DNA of 64,000 bases. Source: Vibrio natriegens NBRC 15636 = ATCC 14048 = DSM 759 (GTDB lineage Bacteria; Pseudomonadota; Gammaproteobacteria; Enterobacterales; Vibrionaceae). The stretch is from positions 868,001 to 932,000 of the forward strand of contig NZ_CP141822.1 in the NCBI RefSeq assembly GCF_035621455.1, written 5' to 3'. Shown here piece by piece: positions 17,529 through 27,110 of this stretch. The position numbers were made by a program, and so were the translations under genes. Position 1 is the stretch's first letter, and each line of letters starts with the position of its first letter. Under the pieces are notes generated by a model. It worked only from the letters and a program-made list of their open reading frames with translations, was not told the DNA's origin and searched no databases.

Positions 17529-17957
17529 CTATACTTTTTGGAAAATAGAACTGAGTGACAATACATTCTGAATGCGCCCAAGGACTTCATCTTGCTCTTC
17601 GTCACTGCGGAACTCACCTTTGGTGTTGCCCCACACAGGCCCGGGCCAAGCGACGTCATCTTTAAAGCGTGCGATATGATGAATATGCAGTTGAGGCACC
17701 ATGTTACCCAGTGCTCCCATGTTGAGCTTGTCTGGAAGGAATGTCGCTTCAAGAGCTTGGCTCACCGCCTGAGACTCTAACAAGAACTGTCTCTGATCGT
17801 GCATGGGTAAGTGGTGCAACTCTTTTAAGTTTGCACGCTTGGGAACCAGAATTACCCAAGGTACGGCATTATCTTTATGTAGCAGAGCAACGCAAAGTGG
17901 AAAATGACCAATAACAGTAGTGTCTTTTGCTAGTTGAGGGTGCAGTTCAAAACTCAT
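17529..17957 (-). CDS. HIT family protein
   Basis: This 142-aa protein belongs to the histidine-triad nucleotide hydrolase/transferase superfamily. The HIT-like strand is PQLHIHHIARFKDD near residue 88; it has the catalytic His pair, but the third His of the classical H-x-H-x-H pattern is displaced (HIHHI). VILVPKRANLKELHHL is the usual beta-strand/helix pair. The start is MSFELHPQL; an upstream extension of 23 residues is AT-rich and overlaps the argS terminator. The substrate is unknown. It converges on feoC and is transcribed in the same direction as argS, separated from it by a terminator. Confidence 0.88.
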   Translation of the reverse strand: MSFELHPQLAKDTTVIGHFPLCVALLHKDNAVPWVILVPKRANLKELHHLPMHDQRQFLLESQAVSQALEATFLPDKLNMGALGNMVPQLHIHHIARFKDDVAWPGPVWGNTKGEFRSDEEQDEVLGRIQNVLSLSSIFQKV

Positions 17958-18000
17958 TTTGTTTTCCAATTCATTTTTAATTGTATTGATTGAATTCAGT

Positions 18001-18035
18001 ATAAACAAAAAGGCTGACGCTCTCACGTCAGCCTT
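18001..18035 (-). terminator. Terminator of argS
   Basis: On the minus strand AAGGCTGACG and CGTCAGCCTT form a 10-bp stem with a 6-nt loop, then TTTTTGTTT. It starts about 30 nt after the argS stop. Confidence 0.92.
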
Positions 18036-18062
18036 TGTTTTTAAGCGTTAGCTAAGATTCGC

Positions 18063-19796
18063 TTACATGCGCTCTAGCGTTTCGATACCTAGTAGAGACA
18101 GACCTTGCTTGATGGTCTTCGCTGTTAGTGCAGCAAGCTTCAGACGGCTTTGTTTAACGGCTTCGTCTTCTGCAACTAGGATAGGGCACGCTTCGTAGAA
18201 GCTTGAGAACTGACCAGCTAGTTCAAACAGGTAGCTACACATAATGTGTGGTTGACCTTCGCGAGCGACAGATTGAACCGCTTCTTCGAACTGTAGAAGT
18301 TTTGCGATGAGCGCTTTTTCTTTCTCGTCAGTAACCTGGATATCACCTTGAAGGTCATCCATGGCAACCCCTGCTTTTGCAAAGATAGAAGCAACACGAG
18401 TGTATGCATACTGCATGTATGGTGCAGTATTGCCTTCGAACGCAAGCATGTTATCCCAGTCAAACACGTAGTCAGTCGTACGGTGCTTAGAAAGGTCTGA
18501 GTATTTAACTGCTGCCATCGCAACTGTTTTAGAGATCTTCTCTTTCTCTTCTGCATCTAGCTCTGGGTTCTTAGATTCGATCAGCTGCGCTGCACGAACT
18601 TCTGCTTCATCAAGAAGGTCCGCTAAACGTACTGTACCGCCCGCACGAGTCTTGAATGGCTTACCATCTTTACCTAGCATCATGCCGAATGCGTGGTGCT
18701 CAAGAGAAACTGACTCAGGCACGTAACCAGCTTTACGAACAATAGTCCAAGCCTGCATTAGGTGCTGGTGCTGACGAGAGTCAATGAAGTAAAGTACGCG
18801 GTTCGCGCCCAGTTCTTCGTAACGGTATTTTGCACATGCGATATCTGTTGTGGTGTACAGGAAGCCGCCATCGCGTTTTTGAACGATAACGCCCATAGGC
18901 TCACCGTCTTTGTTCTTGTACTCGTCTAGGAAAACAACTTGCGCGCCGTCATCTTCAACCGCAAGACCTTGCTCTTTTAGGTCTGCAACAATCTTAGGTA
19001 GCATGTCGTTGTACATGCTCTCGCCCATAACGTCTTCACGAGTTAGTGAAACGTTTAGACGGTCGTAGTTGCGTTGGTTTTGGATCATGGTTACGTCAAC
19101 CAGTTTCTTCCACATTTCTGCGCAGAACTCGTCGCCGCTTTGTAGTTTCACCACGTAGTTACGCGCTTTAACTGCGAACTCTTCGTCTTCATCATACAGT
19201 TTTTTAGATTCGCGGTAGAAGGCTTCAAGGTCAGCCAGCTCCATAGACACTTCGCCAGATTCTTGTTGTACACGCTCAAGGTTAGCGATAAGCATACCGA
19301 ACTGAGTACCCCAGTCACCGATGTGGTTCGCACGAATCACTTTGTGGCCTAAGAACTCAAGAGTACGTACAACAGCGTCACCGATGATGGTTGAACGCAG
19401 GTGACCAACGTGCATTTCTTTTGCAACGTTTGGAGCCGAGTAGTCAGCGACGATAGTTTGTGCTTCTTCTTCTGCCACACCCAGACGTGAATCTGCTAGT
19501 GCTGCATCTGCTTGTTTCGCCAAGAACTCTTCGCTTAGGAAAATGTTGATAAAACCAGGGCCAGCGATTTCTGTTTTGCTCGCGATGCCGTCAAGGTCTA
19601 GAACATCCAGTACTTTCTGTGCAAATTCTCGTGGGTTAGTACCCAGCTTTTTAGCAACGCCCATTACGCCGTTTGCTTGGTAGTCACCAAATTGTGGCTT
19701 TGCTGATTGACGAACGGCTGCAGGGCTGCCTGCAGGTGCGCCAGCGGCTTCTAGAGCCTGAGATACTTTGTCATTAATAAGTGCTTGGATATTCAC
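18063..19796 (-). CDS. argS: Arginyl-tRNA synthetase
   Basis: This class Ia enzyme charges tRNA-Arg with arginine. The chosen start is a GTG giving (M)[18 protein letters not shown], which matches E. coli ArgS and gives the same length, 577 aa; GAAGGA lies 7 nt upstream. A TTG five codons earlier is the longest possible start but overlaps that ribosome site. The HIGH motif appears as HVGHLRST, and the anticodon-binding domain ends with [13 protein letters not shown], the typical C-terminus. A yecM-like gene is divergent, as in E. coli. Confidence 0.97.
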   Translation of the reverse strand: MNIQALINDKVSQALEAAGAPAGSPAAVRQSAKPQFGDYQANGVMGVAKKLGTNPREFAQKVLDVLDLDGIASKTEIAGPGFINIFLSEEFLAKQADAALADSRLGVAEEEAQTIVADYSAPNVAKEMHVGHLRSTIIGDAVVRTLEFLGHKVIRANHIGDWGTQFGMLIANLERVQQESGEVSMELADLEAFYRESKKLYDEDEEFAVKARNYVVKLQSGDEFCAEMWKKLVDVTMIQNQRNYDRLNVSLTREDVMGESMYNDMLPKIVADLKEQGLAVEDDGAQVVFLDEYKNKDGEPMGVIVQKRDGGFLYTTTDIACAKYRYEELGANRVLYFIDSRQHQHLMQAWTIVRKAGYVPESVSLEHHAFGMMLGKDGKPFKTRAGGTVRLADLLDEAEVRAAQLIESKNPELDAEEKEKISKTVAMAAVKYSDLSKHRTTDYVFDWDNMLAFEGNTAPYMQYAYTRVASIFAKAGVAMDDLQGDIQVTDEKEKALIAKLLQFEEAVQSVAREGQPHIMCSYLFELAGQFSSFYEACPILVAEDEAVKQSRLKLAALTAKTIKQGLSLLGIETLERM

Positions 19797-20070
19797 ACGA
19801 GTTTCCTTCAATTCGAGGACTAAGAACCCGTTATAATCGGAGTCGAGTTCTGTTGGAGTTCACAAAAATGGCGCTAATGATAACAACTTTATTGCTTTTC
19901 ATACAGAGAGGATTTGGGGAAATTTATACTTTTTCGACTGAATGGAAATGTACATCCAAACAAGCCCTGCCTCGCTGAACCCATCATAGTGAAGCTATTT
20001 GGGTATAAGGCGCTTTAGGTTTACTATTGCGACTCTATAAAAGACAAAATCCTCCTTTCAGAGAATACCG

Positions 20071-20664
20071 ATGACGACTGAATTAGTAGAAAAACGCTTA
20101 ACACCCGAATTGATGCTCCAAGACTTGGACGCGTTTGTGGAAAAAATTGAAGCACTGGCTTCAATGCTCCACTTGGATTTGAGTTTGGCTCAAGCTGACC
20201 ATATTGCGTTGCGTATCAACGACACTCAAACGGCGCAACAAGCCCATCAAGCATGGGCTCAGTACGGTAAAGTCATTTCTCAGGCGCATATCAATGGCCG
20301 TCCAATCATCGTGATTGAGTTTGAAAACATGCTAGAAAGCCGGGGCTGGAAAATTGAATGTTTGGAATTACCGTATCCCGCAGAAGGTAAAGTTTACCCA
20401 ACAGAAGGTTGGGAGCATGTAGAGTTTGTCGTCCCGTCTCATGCGGATACGGCGGATGAGTTTCTCGCTGATCTAAGACACACTTACCCGGATTTCGGTG
20501 CGCAGTTTGAAAAGTTGGAAGAAATTGGCGTGAAAACCAAATTATCGAGTCCGAAAGGGGAAGGGGAACGCCTCAACAACCCAACGGTGGCATTTAAATA
20601 CCAAGGGGTGTGTATCAAACTTCATCCGCATTCACTAAAGGCGATTGTCGAGTCTGAAGCATAA
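20071..20664 (+). CDS. yecM: YecM family VOC-fold protein
   Basis: This 197-aa protein resembles E. coli YecM, which is also encoded beside argS. The family has the vicinal-oxygen-chelate fold and a putative metal site. Visible here are ADHIALRINDTQTAQQ, GRPIIVIEF and GWEHVEFVVP, whose His and Glu residues fit metal ligands of the fold. No enzymatic activity is established. GAG lies ahead of the ATG. It is a single gene, divergent from argS. Confidence 0.87.
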   Translation: MTTELVEKRLTPELMLQDLDAFVEKIEALASMLHLDLSLAQADHIALRINDTQTAQQAHQAWAQYGKVISQAHINGRPIIVIEFENMLESRGWKIECLELPYPAEGKVYPTEGWEHVEFVVPSHADTADEFLADLRHTYPDFGAQFEKLEEIGVKTKLSSPKGEGERLNNPTVAFKYQGVCIKLHPHSLKAIVESEA

Positions 20665-20749
20665 AAGCAAGAACGTTAGAGTTGAGAGGTTGGCTTATTA
20701 CTGCCGTCTCAACAAGTTCGTTGGTGATCTCCTCTGTTGTAGAAGATGA

Positions 20750-20771
20750 AAAGGGAGCTGAGGCTCCCTTT
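20750..20771 (-). terminator. Terminator of the protease-lipoprotein pair
   Basis: AAAGGGAGC and GCTCCCTTT form a perfect 9-bp stem with a 4-nt loop (TGAG), 11 nt after the lipoprotein stop on the minus strand. The T-run is short on both strands. Confidence 0.75.
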
Positions 20772-20782
20772 AAATTAGCGAA

Positions 20783-21154
20783 TTATTTCTTAGTCAGTGA
20801 CTTACCCATTGGGTTTGAGATGGAAAGCTTTTTACCTTGCAACTCTTCGCCCAAAGGTAATGTGAAGGTCTTTGAAAACGGCATTCGTTTACAATGATCC
20901 ATTTTGTCTCTGACGATGGTGACCAGAACCTCTGTTTGAGAATTTTGCTCCACTCTCAGGCTAAAGTCATCGTTTTGACTACAGCCGGTCGATTCGGCGA
21001 TAAATGAAATCGTATTCTCACTCATTCGGTAAGCTTCAACCATCATTGCTTGGTGCTCAGATGTGAGACCTTCTTGCATCTCTGCATTCGCCGAGCAAGC
21101 GGCCAAGCCGATAGAACTCAAACCTAGCAGTACTGTTTTGAATGCATATTTCAT
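20783..21154 (-). CDS. Small predicted lipoprotein next to a secreted serine protease
   Basis: This 123-aa protein begins with MKYAFKTVLLGLSSIGLAAC, a lipoprotein signal peptide with lipobox LAAC and lipidated Cys20. The mature part is small and polar with two further cysteines (TGCSQND and DHCKRMPF) that could form a disulfide. I do not recognise the family. Its ATG has GAGGAT upstream and lies only 4 nt after the stop of the protease gene, so the two are very likely co-transcribed; a role as a partner, chaperone or inhibitor of the protease is speculation. Confidence 0.8.
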   Translation of the reverse strand: MKYAFKTVLLGLSSIGLAACSANAEMQEGLTSEHQAMMVEAYRMSENTISFIAESTGCSQNDDFSLRVEQNSQTEVLVTIVRDKMDHCKRMPFSKTFTLPLGEELQGKKLSISNPMGKSLTKK

Positions 21155-21158
21155 CTGA

Positions 21159-22781
21159 TTATCCTCTTTTTCGGCGAAGGAATGAGCCAGCAGCCAGCAG
21201 CATTAACAGACCAATAGAGAAGCTGCCACCTGAGCTGGATTTGCTCTTAACACTATTATCGTCATCGTTATCCGCGCTAGCAGCGATTTTGATATTACGA
21301 ATATACGCTTGTGCGTTATAACCACCACTTGATGCATTGTTTTTCACGTAAGCCAACATAACCGTATTTGACTTTCTATAAAGATCGGCGGATACCTCGG
21401 TGTAATCGAGAAGCTGGTTGGTGTAATCGACCACCTGGCCATTGATTAAAACGACAAAATAGTCGCTGGTATTAGACAAAACTTTTAGATCTGCAGACAG
21501 TTTACCTTTCGGTAGATCGGTGAGATATAAGATGGATGCACCGGTATAAGTCCCCATATCTGCCGATTGAAGTTCTCCATTTACGGCTGTCCAAGCATAT
21601 TCATTAGTAAAGACCTTCGCGTTTGTCAGCGAAACGGCACTGCTCAACGAGTTGCTGGCCTTATCAACACCCATATATTCAAAGGTGGTCGAAAGCTTTG
21701 GTAGTTTCGGGTGATCGGTGGTGACTTCAATCGTTTCTACTGAAGCAGCATAAGTTGGGTAGTAGCCCACCGTAATTTGACAACTTTCAGAAGGACTCAA
21801 GGTCTCTATACAAGTGTTTTCGGCAATCGTTAGTCCGCTTGATAGGGTAACATCGGTGATGTTGAGTGGAGAATCTACCTCGTCATTACGAATGGTAAAG
21901 GTCTCCTGTTGAGCTTTTCTGTCAACCAGACGAAGATCTCGATACTGGGTATAGCTGATGGTATTACGATGGCTATCTATCCAGCCGTTTTGTTGAAAGT
22001 GGGCCACGTTGGCGTAAACGCCATAGGCCTCAGGTTGAGCACACCCTTCACCCCAACTAACCACACCCAGCAGTTTGTTGATGCCGTTATCATCGACAAT
22101 GAGTGGTCCGCCGCTATCTCCTTGACAGCTGTCTTTTCCTCCCGAGATGTACCCAGCACAAATGCCATCATCTGATACATTGGAATAATTTCCCTCCAGA
22201 TTTTGGCACGTAGCGCGGTCTACATATTCCAGATCCACTTGTTGTAGCACGGTTGGGAATACTGTACCTGTGGTCGAGGTATTGCCCCAGCCCGCGACAT
22301 GGAGCTTGTCCCCTGCTTGCACACTATCTAACACTGTAGGCGTTGCTAATTCGATAGTCGCGCTATCGACACTATGTGCAAGTTCGATAAGGGCGATATC
22401 GTTGTTCGTTGTATAACTATTATAGGCGTGATGTGTATAGATATTTTGAACTGCGATACGCTGCGCTTGAGACTCATTTGTTTGGTCGTGGAGGCCAAGC
22501 ACGATATCGATATCATCTGCATTGGTGTCTGCAACACAGTGCGCTGCGGTTAATACGTATTTTCCGCCAAGAAAACTACCACCACAGAAGTGACCAAGGT
22601 AGGCTGGCTGGTCTTTATGTACGATTGAAGCAATAAATCTCCAGTCTGTTGTATTGGCTGGCTCTCCGCCAATAATTCGTGTGGATACATCATTCTGAAA
22701 AGGATTAAGAGTGTCAGTATCTGCCATTGTGGTTGCAGGTAAAGTCATCCCAATCAGAAAAGCCACTAACGTTTTTTTCAT
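21159..22781 (-). CDS. Secreted trypsin-like serine protease with GlyGly-CTERM tail (Ves type)
   Basis: This 540-aa exoprotein has a signal peptide (about 1-20), the activation site RIIGGEPA (about residue 35), and an S1 protease domain with the triad His81 (LTAAHC), Asp128 (NNDIAL) and Ser223 (GDSGGP). Cysteine pairs fit trypsin. A C-terminal beta-rich region (about 285-510) follows. The end is a GlyGly-CTERM signal: a Ser/Gly-rich stretch, a hydrophobic helix (IGLLMLLAAGSF) and RRKRG. Related V. cholerae VesA/B/C proteases use the type II secretion system and rhombosortase processing. The physiological substrate cannot be read from sequence. Confidence 0.92.
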   Translation of the reverse strand: MKKTLVAFLIGMTLPATTMADTDTLNPFQNDVSTRIIGGEPANTTDWRFIASIVHKDQPAYLGHFCGGSFLGGKYVLTAAHCVADTNADDIDIVLGLHDQTNESQAQRIAVQNIYTHHAYNSYTTNNDIALIELAHSVDSATIELATPTVLDSVQAGDKLHVAGWGNTSTTGTVFPTVLQQVDLEYVDRATCQNLEGNYSNVSDDGICAGYISGGKDSCQGDSGGPLIVDDNGINKLLGVVSWGEGCAQPEAYGVYANVAHFQQNGWIDSHRNTISYTQYRDLRLVDRKAQQETFTIRNDEVDSPLNITDVTLSSGLTIAENTCIETLSPSESCQITVGYYPTYAASVETIEVTTDHPKLPKLSTTFEYMGVDKASNSLSSAVSLTNAKVFTNEYAWTAVNGELQSADMGTYTGASILYLTDLPKGKLSADLKVLSNTSDYFVVLINGQVVDYTNQLLDYTEVSADLYRKSNTVMLAYVKNNASSGGYNAQAYIRNIKIAASADNDDDNSVKSKSSSGGSFSIGLLMLLAAGSFLRRKRG

Positions 22782-22933
22782 TTTAATTCCTCGTTATTAA
22801 ATTGGTTTATTATAAGGAGATTGATTTATAAACCAAATTATTCGTGAGGTAAATGATTGTAAGTAAATGGAAAAATTTCGGCGCAGATCGCTTCGTTAAA
22901 ACGCTAAAAGCCCAGGATAGTGCTGAAAAGACA

Positions 22934-22956
22934 AAACCCGCCAATGAGGCGGGTTT
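22934..22956 (-). terminator. Terminator of purU
   Basis: AAACCCGCC and GGCGGGTTT form a 9-bp stem with a 5-nt loop, about 35 nt after the purU stop on the minus strand, followed there by TTTGTCTTTT. Confidence 0.85.
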
Positions 22957-22989
22957 ATTTTTCGTTCTGGTATATGATGGAAGAGGTTA

Positions 22990-23823
22990 TTACAGGATCA
23001 CGGTCTTGTTGCCGTAGACAAATACATGGTCATTCAACACTTTATTAAGCGCTTTACTTAAGACGTTCTTCTCGACATCACGACCTGCTTGCGCCATGTC
23101 CTGTGCACTAAAGTTGTGGTCGACAGGAATTACGTCCTGCTTAATGATCGGGCCTTCGTCCAAATCATTGGTCACAAAGTGCGCTGTAGCACCGATGATT
23201 TTAACCCCACGGTCATAGGCTTGTTGGTAAGGCTTCGCACCAATAAACGCTGGCAAGAAACTGTGGTGAATGTTGATGATTTTGTGGTGGTATTTCTCAA
23301 CAAATGATGGAGTTAATACGCGCATGTACTTCGCTAGAACGATGTAGTCCGCATCGTATTGGCCGATGACTTCGAGCATTTTTTGTTCGTGCTCTTCGCG
23401 GCTGAGATCCTCATGCGTCACATAGTGATAAGGAATATCAAATCGCTCAGTCAGCGTTTGCAGTTTGTCGTAGTTACCAACGACCGCCGCGATTTCAACA
23501 TCTAAGCCACCATCGTAATTTTTCATCAGAATATCGCCCAGACAATGCGCTTCTTTCGTTACCAAGATAACGATGCGCTTACGGCGGGAGCTAACCAATG
23601 TGCGTTTTGCTCCGGCAGGTAAAGCCTGGTCTAAATCGGCGAGAAGAGTGTGATCGTTGAAGTAACCTTCCAACTCTGTTCGCATGAAAAAGTGCCCGCT
23701 GGTGTTATCAACAAACTCGTTATTGTGAATGATATTTAGTTGATGCTTGTAACAAATGTTAGTGATTTTTGAGATTAAACCCGGAGCGTCTGAACAATGG
23801 GTTAACAGGGTTTTCTTTTCCAT
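22990..23823 (-). CDS. purU: Formyltetrahydrofolate deformylase
   Basis: This enzyme hydrolyses 10-formyl-THF to THF and formate, balancing one-carbon units and supplying formate for PurT. The 277-aa protein has an N-terminal ACT domain (about 1-85: LTHCSDAPGLISKITNICYKH) and a formyltransferase-like catalytic domain with IINIHHSFLPAFIGAKPYQQA and GATAHFVTNDLDEGPII, whose Asn, His and Asp residues are catalytic in the family. It stands alone, divergent from yoaA with a 215-nt gap in which no clear PurR box was found. Confidence 0.96.
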   Translation of the reverse strand: MEKKTLLTHCSDAPGLISKITNICYKHQLNIIHNNEFVDNTSGHFFMRTELEGYFNDHTLLADLDQALPAGAKRTLVSSRRKRIVILVTKEAHCLGDILMKNYDGGLDVEIAAVVGNYDKLQTLTERFDIPYHYVTHEDLSREEHEQKMLEVIGQYDADYIVLAKYMRVLTPSFVEKYHHKIINIHHSFLPAFIGAKPYQQAYDRGVKIIGATAHFVTNDLDEGPIIKQDVIPVDHNFSAQDMAQAGRDVEKNVLSKALNKVLNDHVFVYGNKTVIL

Positions 23824-24038
23824 AAACTAGGGACTTCCATGCAATAAAAATGAAGCGTACGAAAAGTGCGTTGGCTGACAGGAACCAACCGTACCGCAAT
23901 GTTCCACCATAAATAATCTATTCTGGGACTGGTTTCAACAAAATATCTACGATGAGTAATAAGCAGGTCATATTGTAGGCTGATGTCTGCGCCAATCGTC
24001 TGTTATAATCTCGGCAATTTTTCTAATCAGACCCAGAT

Positions 24039-25949
24039 ATGATCGCAAAAACATTCTCCTCTGAGGGCGCTTTAGGTAAAGCTATACCGGGCTTTCAGGC
24101 TCGCCAGCCCCAAATTGATATGGCAGAAGCCGTCAGTAGTGCGATCAAAGATCAGAGTCAACTGGTGGTGGAAGCCGGGACAGGAACAGGCAAGACCTTT
24201 GCTTACCTGGTTCCTGCTCTGTTAAGCGGCAAGAAAGTCATCATCAGTACCGGTTCTAAAAACCTGCAGGAGCAGCTGTACCATCGAGATTTACCACTCA
24301 TGGTGAATGCACTGGGCTTTTATGGTCAGGTAGCGCTGTTGAAAGGGCGCTCCAACTACCTTTGTCTGGATCGCCTTAGCCGTCAGATGGTGGAAAGCCA
24401 CACTAACGAGTCGGATCCGACGTTGCTGACTCAATTAGTTAAGGTGAGATCGTGGTCTTCCGAAACCAAAACGGGTGACTTAGGTGACTGCGAAGATTTG
24501 CCGGAAGACAGCATGATCATTCCGACGATTACATCGACGAACGACAATTGTTTGGGCAAAGAATGCCCAAGCTATACCGACTGTTTTGTACTAAAAGCAC
24601 GCAAACGAGCCATGGATTCTGATGTGGTTGTGGTGAACCATCACCTGTTTCTTGCTGACCTTGCGATTAAAGAAACCGGGTTTGGTGAGTTGATCCCAGA
24701 GGCGGACGTCTTTATTTTCGACGAAGCGCATCAGTTACCCGACATTGCCAGTGAATATTTTGGGCAGACGGTCTCTAGCCGTCAAATTCATGATCTGGCT
24801 AAAGACATTGAAATTGCTTACCGAACCGAAGCGAAAGACATGCGTCAATTGCAGAAGGTCGGGGATAAGTTACTGCAAAGTGCCATGGACATGAGAATTG
24901 TGCTTGGCGAACCTGGATTTCGAGGCAACTGGCGAGAAGCGATGCAGTCGGAATCTATCAAGCGTGAACTGGTTCGGCTAACCGACAGTCTCGATCTTGC
25001 CATTGATGTTCTCAAAATTGCATTAGGCCGTAGCCAACTGCTGGATGCCGCATTTGAACGTGCCAATTTAATTAAAGGTCGGATCAACCGTGTTTGCGAC
25101 GTCGACATCACTGGTTATTCCTATTGGTATGACACTTCACCCCGTCATTTTGCGTTGCACATCACTCCGCTTTCCGTTGCCGATAAGTTTCATGAGCAAA
25201 TTGAAATTAAGCAGGGGTCTTGGATCTTTACCTCCGCAACCTTGGCGGTGTCGGGAGATTTTAAACATTTTACCGAGCGTTTAGGTCTGAAGCCCAAACA
25301 GCAGTTTTCGTTGCCATCGCCGTTTGATTATGAAAAACAAGCGCGCTTATGTGTACCTCGTTATTTACCAGAGCCAAACAGTCCGGGACTCGCAGATAAA
25401 CTGGTGAGAATGTTAGCGCCAGTCATTGAAGAGAACCAGGGACGCTGCTTCTTTCTGTGTACCTCTCACAGCATGATGCGTGAGTTGGGTGAACAGTTCC
25501 GTGAAACACTGGATTTGCCTGTTCTGATGCAAGGTGAAATGAGTAAACAAAAAACCTTGGCAGAGTTTATGGAGCTCGGAAATGCGTTGCTGGTGGCAAC
25601 GGGTGCGTTTTGGGAAGGGATCGATGTTAGAGGTGATGCACTGAGCTGTGTTATCATCGACAAATTACCGTTTACCGCCCCTGATGACCCGCTCCTCAAA
25701 GCCCGAATCGAAGATTGTCGACTGCGTGGTGGAGAGCCTTTTGCTGAAGTGCAAATTCCAGATGCGGTGATTACGTTAAAGCAGGGCGTAGGACGCTTGA
25801 TTCGGGATCAGAAAGATCATGGAGCATTGATCATTTGTGATAATCGCTTGGTGACCCGAGATTATGGTGGCACCTTCTTGGGAAGCTTACCGCCGATTCC
25901 AAGAACACGAGATTTAGAACGAATCAAAGCTTTCCTTAAAGCAGGATAA
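24039..25949 (+). CDS. yoaA: XPD/DinG-family Fe-S helicase YoaA
   Basis: This superfamily 2 DNA helicase has 636 aa, the length of E. coli YoaA rather than the longer DinG. Walker A is EAGTGTGKT (residues 45-53) and the DEAH box is at 228-231. Between them four cysteines (Cys109, 171, 176 and 182) fit the Fe-S cluster. C-terminal helicase motifs include GAFWEGIDVRGD and QGVGRLIRDQKDHG. E. coli YoaA acts with Pol III chi at stalled forks. The gene precedes tsaB, matching the E. coli neighbourhood. Confidence 0.94.
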   Translation: MIAKTFSSEGALGKAIPGFQARQPQIDMAEAVSSAIKDQSQLVVEAGTGTGKTFAYLVPALLSGKKVIISTGSKNLQEQLYHRDLPLMVNALGFYGQVALLKGRSNYLCLDRLSRQMVESHTNESDPTLLTQLVKVRSWSSETKTGDLGDCEDLPEDSMIIPTITSTNDNCLGKECPSYTDCFVLKARKRAMDSDVVVVNHHLFLADLAIKETGFGELIPEADVFIFDEAHQLPDIASEYFGQTVSSRQIHDLAKDIEIAYRTEAKDMRQLQKVGDKLLQSAMDMRIVLGEPGFRGNWREAMQSESIKRELVRLTDSLDLAIDVLKIALGRSQLLDAAFERANLIKGRINRVCDVDITGYSYWYDTSPRHFALHITPLSVADKFHEQIEIKQGSWIFTSATLAVSGDFKHFTERLGLKPKQQFSLPSPFDYEKQARLCVPRYLPEPNSPGLADKLVRMLAPVIEENQGRCFFLCTSHSMMRELGEQFRETLDLPVLMQGEMSKQKTLAEFMELGNALLVATGAFWEGIDVRGDALSCVIIDKLPFTAPDDPLLKARIEDCRLRGGEPFAEVQIPDAVITLKQGVGRLIRDQKDHGALIICDNRLVTRDYGGTFLGSLPPIPRTRDLERIKAFLKAG

Positions 25950-26006
25950 TCAGCCACAGACCTGTGTTGTGGCATAATCAAATCAAATAGAGTTGTAGAG
26001 AGTTAA

Positions 26007-26708
26007 ATGAGCGCAAAAATTCTTGCCATCGATACATCAACTGAAAACTGTTCAGTTGCACTACTGGTTAATGATCAAGTGATTTCACGCAGTGAAGTTG
26101 CACCTCGTGACCATACGAAAAAAGTCTTACCTATGGTTGATGAAGTGTTGAAAGAAGCGGGTCTGACTCTACAAGAACTGGATGCACTGGCATTTGGTCG
26201 TGGTCCGGGTAGCTTCACAGGTGTTCGTATCGGTATCGGCATTGCACAAGGTTTAGCGTTTGGTGCTGAATTGCCGATGATTGGTGTGTCAACACTCGCT
26301 GCGATGGCACAAGCAAGCTACCGTCTTCATGGTTCGACTGAAGTTGCCGTTGCGATTGATGCACGCATGAGTGAAGTGTACTGGGCGCGTTATTCTCGCC
26401 AGGAAAATGGTGAGTGGACAGGTGTGGATGAAGAGTGTGTGATTCCTCCAGCACGTCTGGTTGAAGAAGCTCAAGCCGACGATAAAACCTGGACAACGGC
26501 AGGTACCGGTTGGAGTGCTTATCAGGAAGAGCTGGCCAATTTGCCATTCAGTGTTACTTCAAGTGACGTACTTTACCCTGATTCACAAGACATCGTGATT
26601 CTGGCCAAGCAAGAGTTAGAAAAAGGAAACACGGTTCCGGTTGAAGAATCAAGTCCGGTTTATCTGCGCGATAATGTGACCTGGAAGAAACTTCCGGGCC
26701 GCGAATAA
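26007..26708 (+). CDS. tsaB: tRNA t6A synthesis protein TsaB
   Basis: TsaB is the non-catalytic ASKHA-fold partner of TsaD in making N6-threonylcarbamoyladenosine at position 37 of ANN-decoding tRNAs. The 233-aa protein begins [18 protein letters not shown] and has [22 protein letters not shown], the family signature. The His of the metal site typical of TsaD is absent, as expected for TsaB. It lies 57 nt after yoaA and ends with a strong terminator. Confidence 0.96.
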   Translation: MSAKILAIDTSTENCSVALLVNDQVISRSEVAPRDHTKKVLPMVDEVLKEAGLTLQELDALAFGRGPGSFTGVRIGIGIAQGLAFGAELPMIGVSTLAAMAQASYRLHGSTEVAVAIDARMSEVYWARYSRQENGEWTGVDEECVIPPARLVEEAQADDKTWTTAGTGWSAYQEELANLPFSVTSSDVLYPDSQDIVILAKQELEKGNTVPVEESSPVYLRDNVTWKKLPGRE

Positions 26709-26721
26709 TTTAGATTGAGAT

Positions 26722-26747
26722 AAAAGCGGGGATTACCCCGCTTTTTT
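26722..26747 (+). terminator. Terminator of tsaB
   Basis: AAAAGCGGGG and CCCCGCTTTT form a perfect 10-bp stem with loop ATTA and a T-run. It ends about 11 nt before the next start codon. Confidence 0.93.
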
Positions 26748-26757
26748 ATGGAACGTT

Positions 26758-27063
26758 ATGGCGTCGATTAATGGATTACCGCCCTCGCTGATAGCAGGTT
26801 CGACTCGCACGAACAAAGTCAGTAAAAAGAAGCAGGTAAAAGAATCTCAGATTAAGCAACCTGTCGGTCAGACGTCTAAAGTTGCTAATGCGGTCGCGCA
26901 TTCCATAAAGCAAGTGGATGAATCCCAGATTCACAGAGCACAAGTGCAGTACGATCTTCCCGAGGGAAATGCACGAAAAGCGATGGAACAGTACATGGAT
27001 GTCATGAATCGAGCGAAAAAAGAGGAACTGGCTCAATTGCTTGGTGTCGATATTTATGTGTAA
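26758..27063 (+). CDS. Small conserved-looking protein of unknown function
   Basis: This 101-aa basic protein begins MASINGLPPSLIAGSTR. The first half is low-complexity, rich in Lys, Gln, Ser and Val, and probably disordered. The second half (about 60-101: DLPEGNARKAMEQYMDVMNRAKKEELAQLLGVDIYV) is predicted helical. There is no signal peptide, membrane segment or cysteine. The start follows the tsaB terminator closely with no clear Shine-Dalgarno, apart from GGAACGTT directly before the ATG. I do not recognise the family. It precedes the slp-like gene by 47 nt in the same direction. Confidence 0.7.
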   Translation: MASINGLPPSLIAGSTRTNKVSKKKQVKESQIKQPVGQTSKVANAVAHSIKQVDESQIHRAQVQYDLPEGNARKAMEQYMDVMNRAKKEELAQLLGVDIYV

Positions 27064-27110
27064 TGGACGAAACTCATTCGTTCCCGATAAATAGATTTCA
27101 ATGGTAGCTT

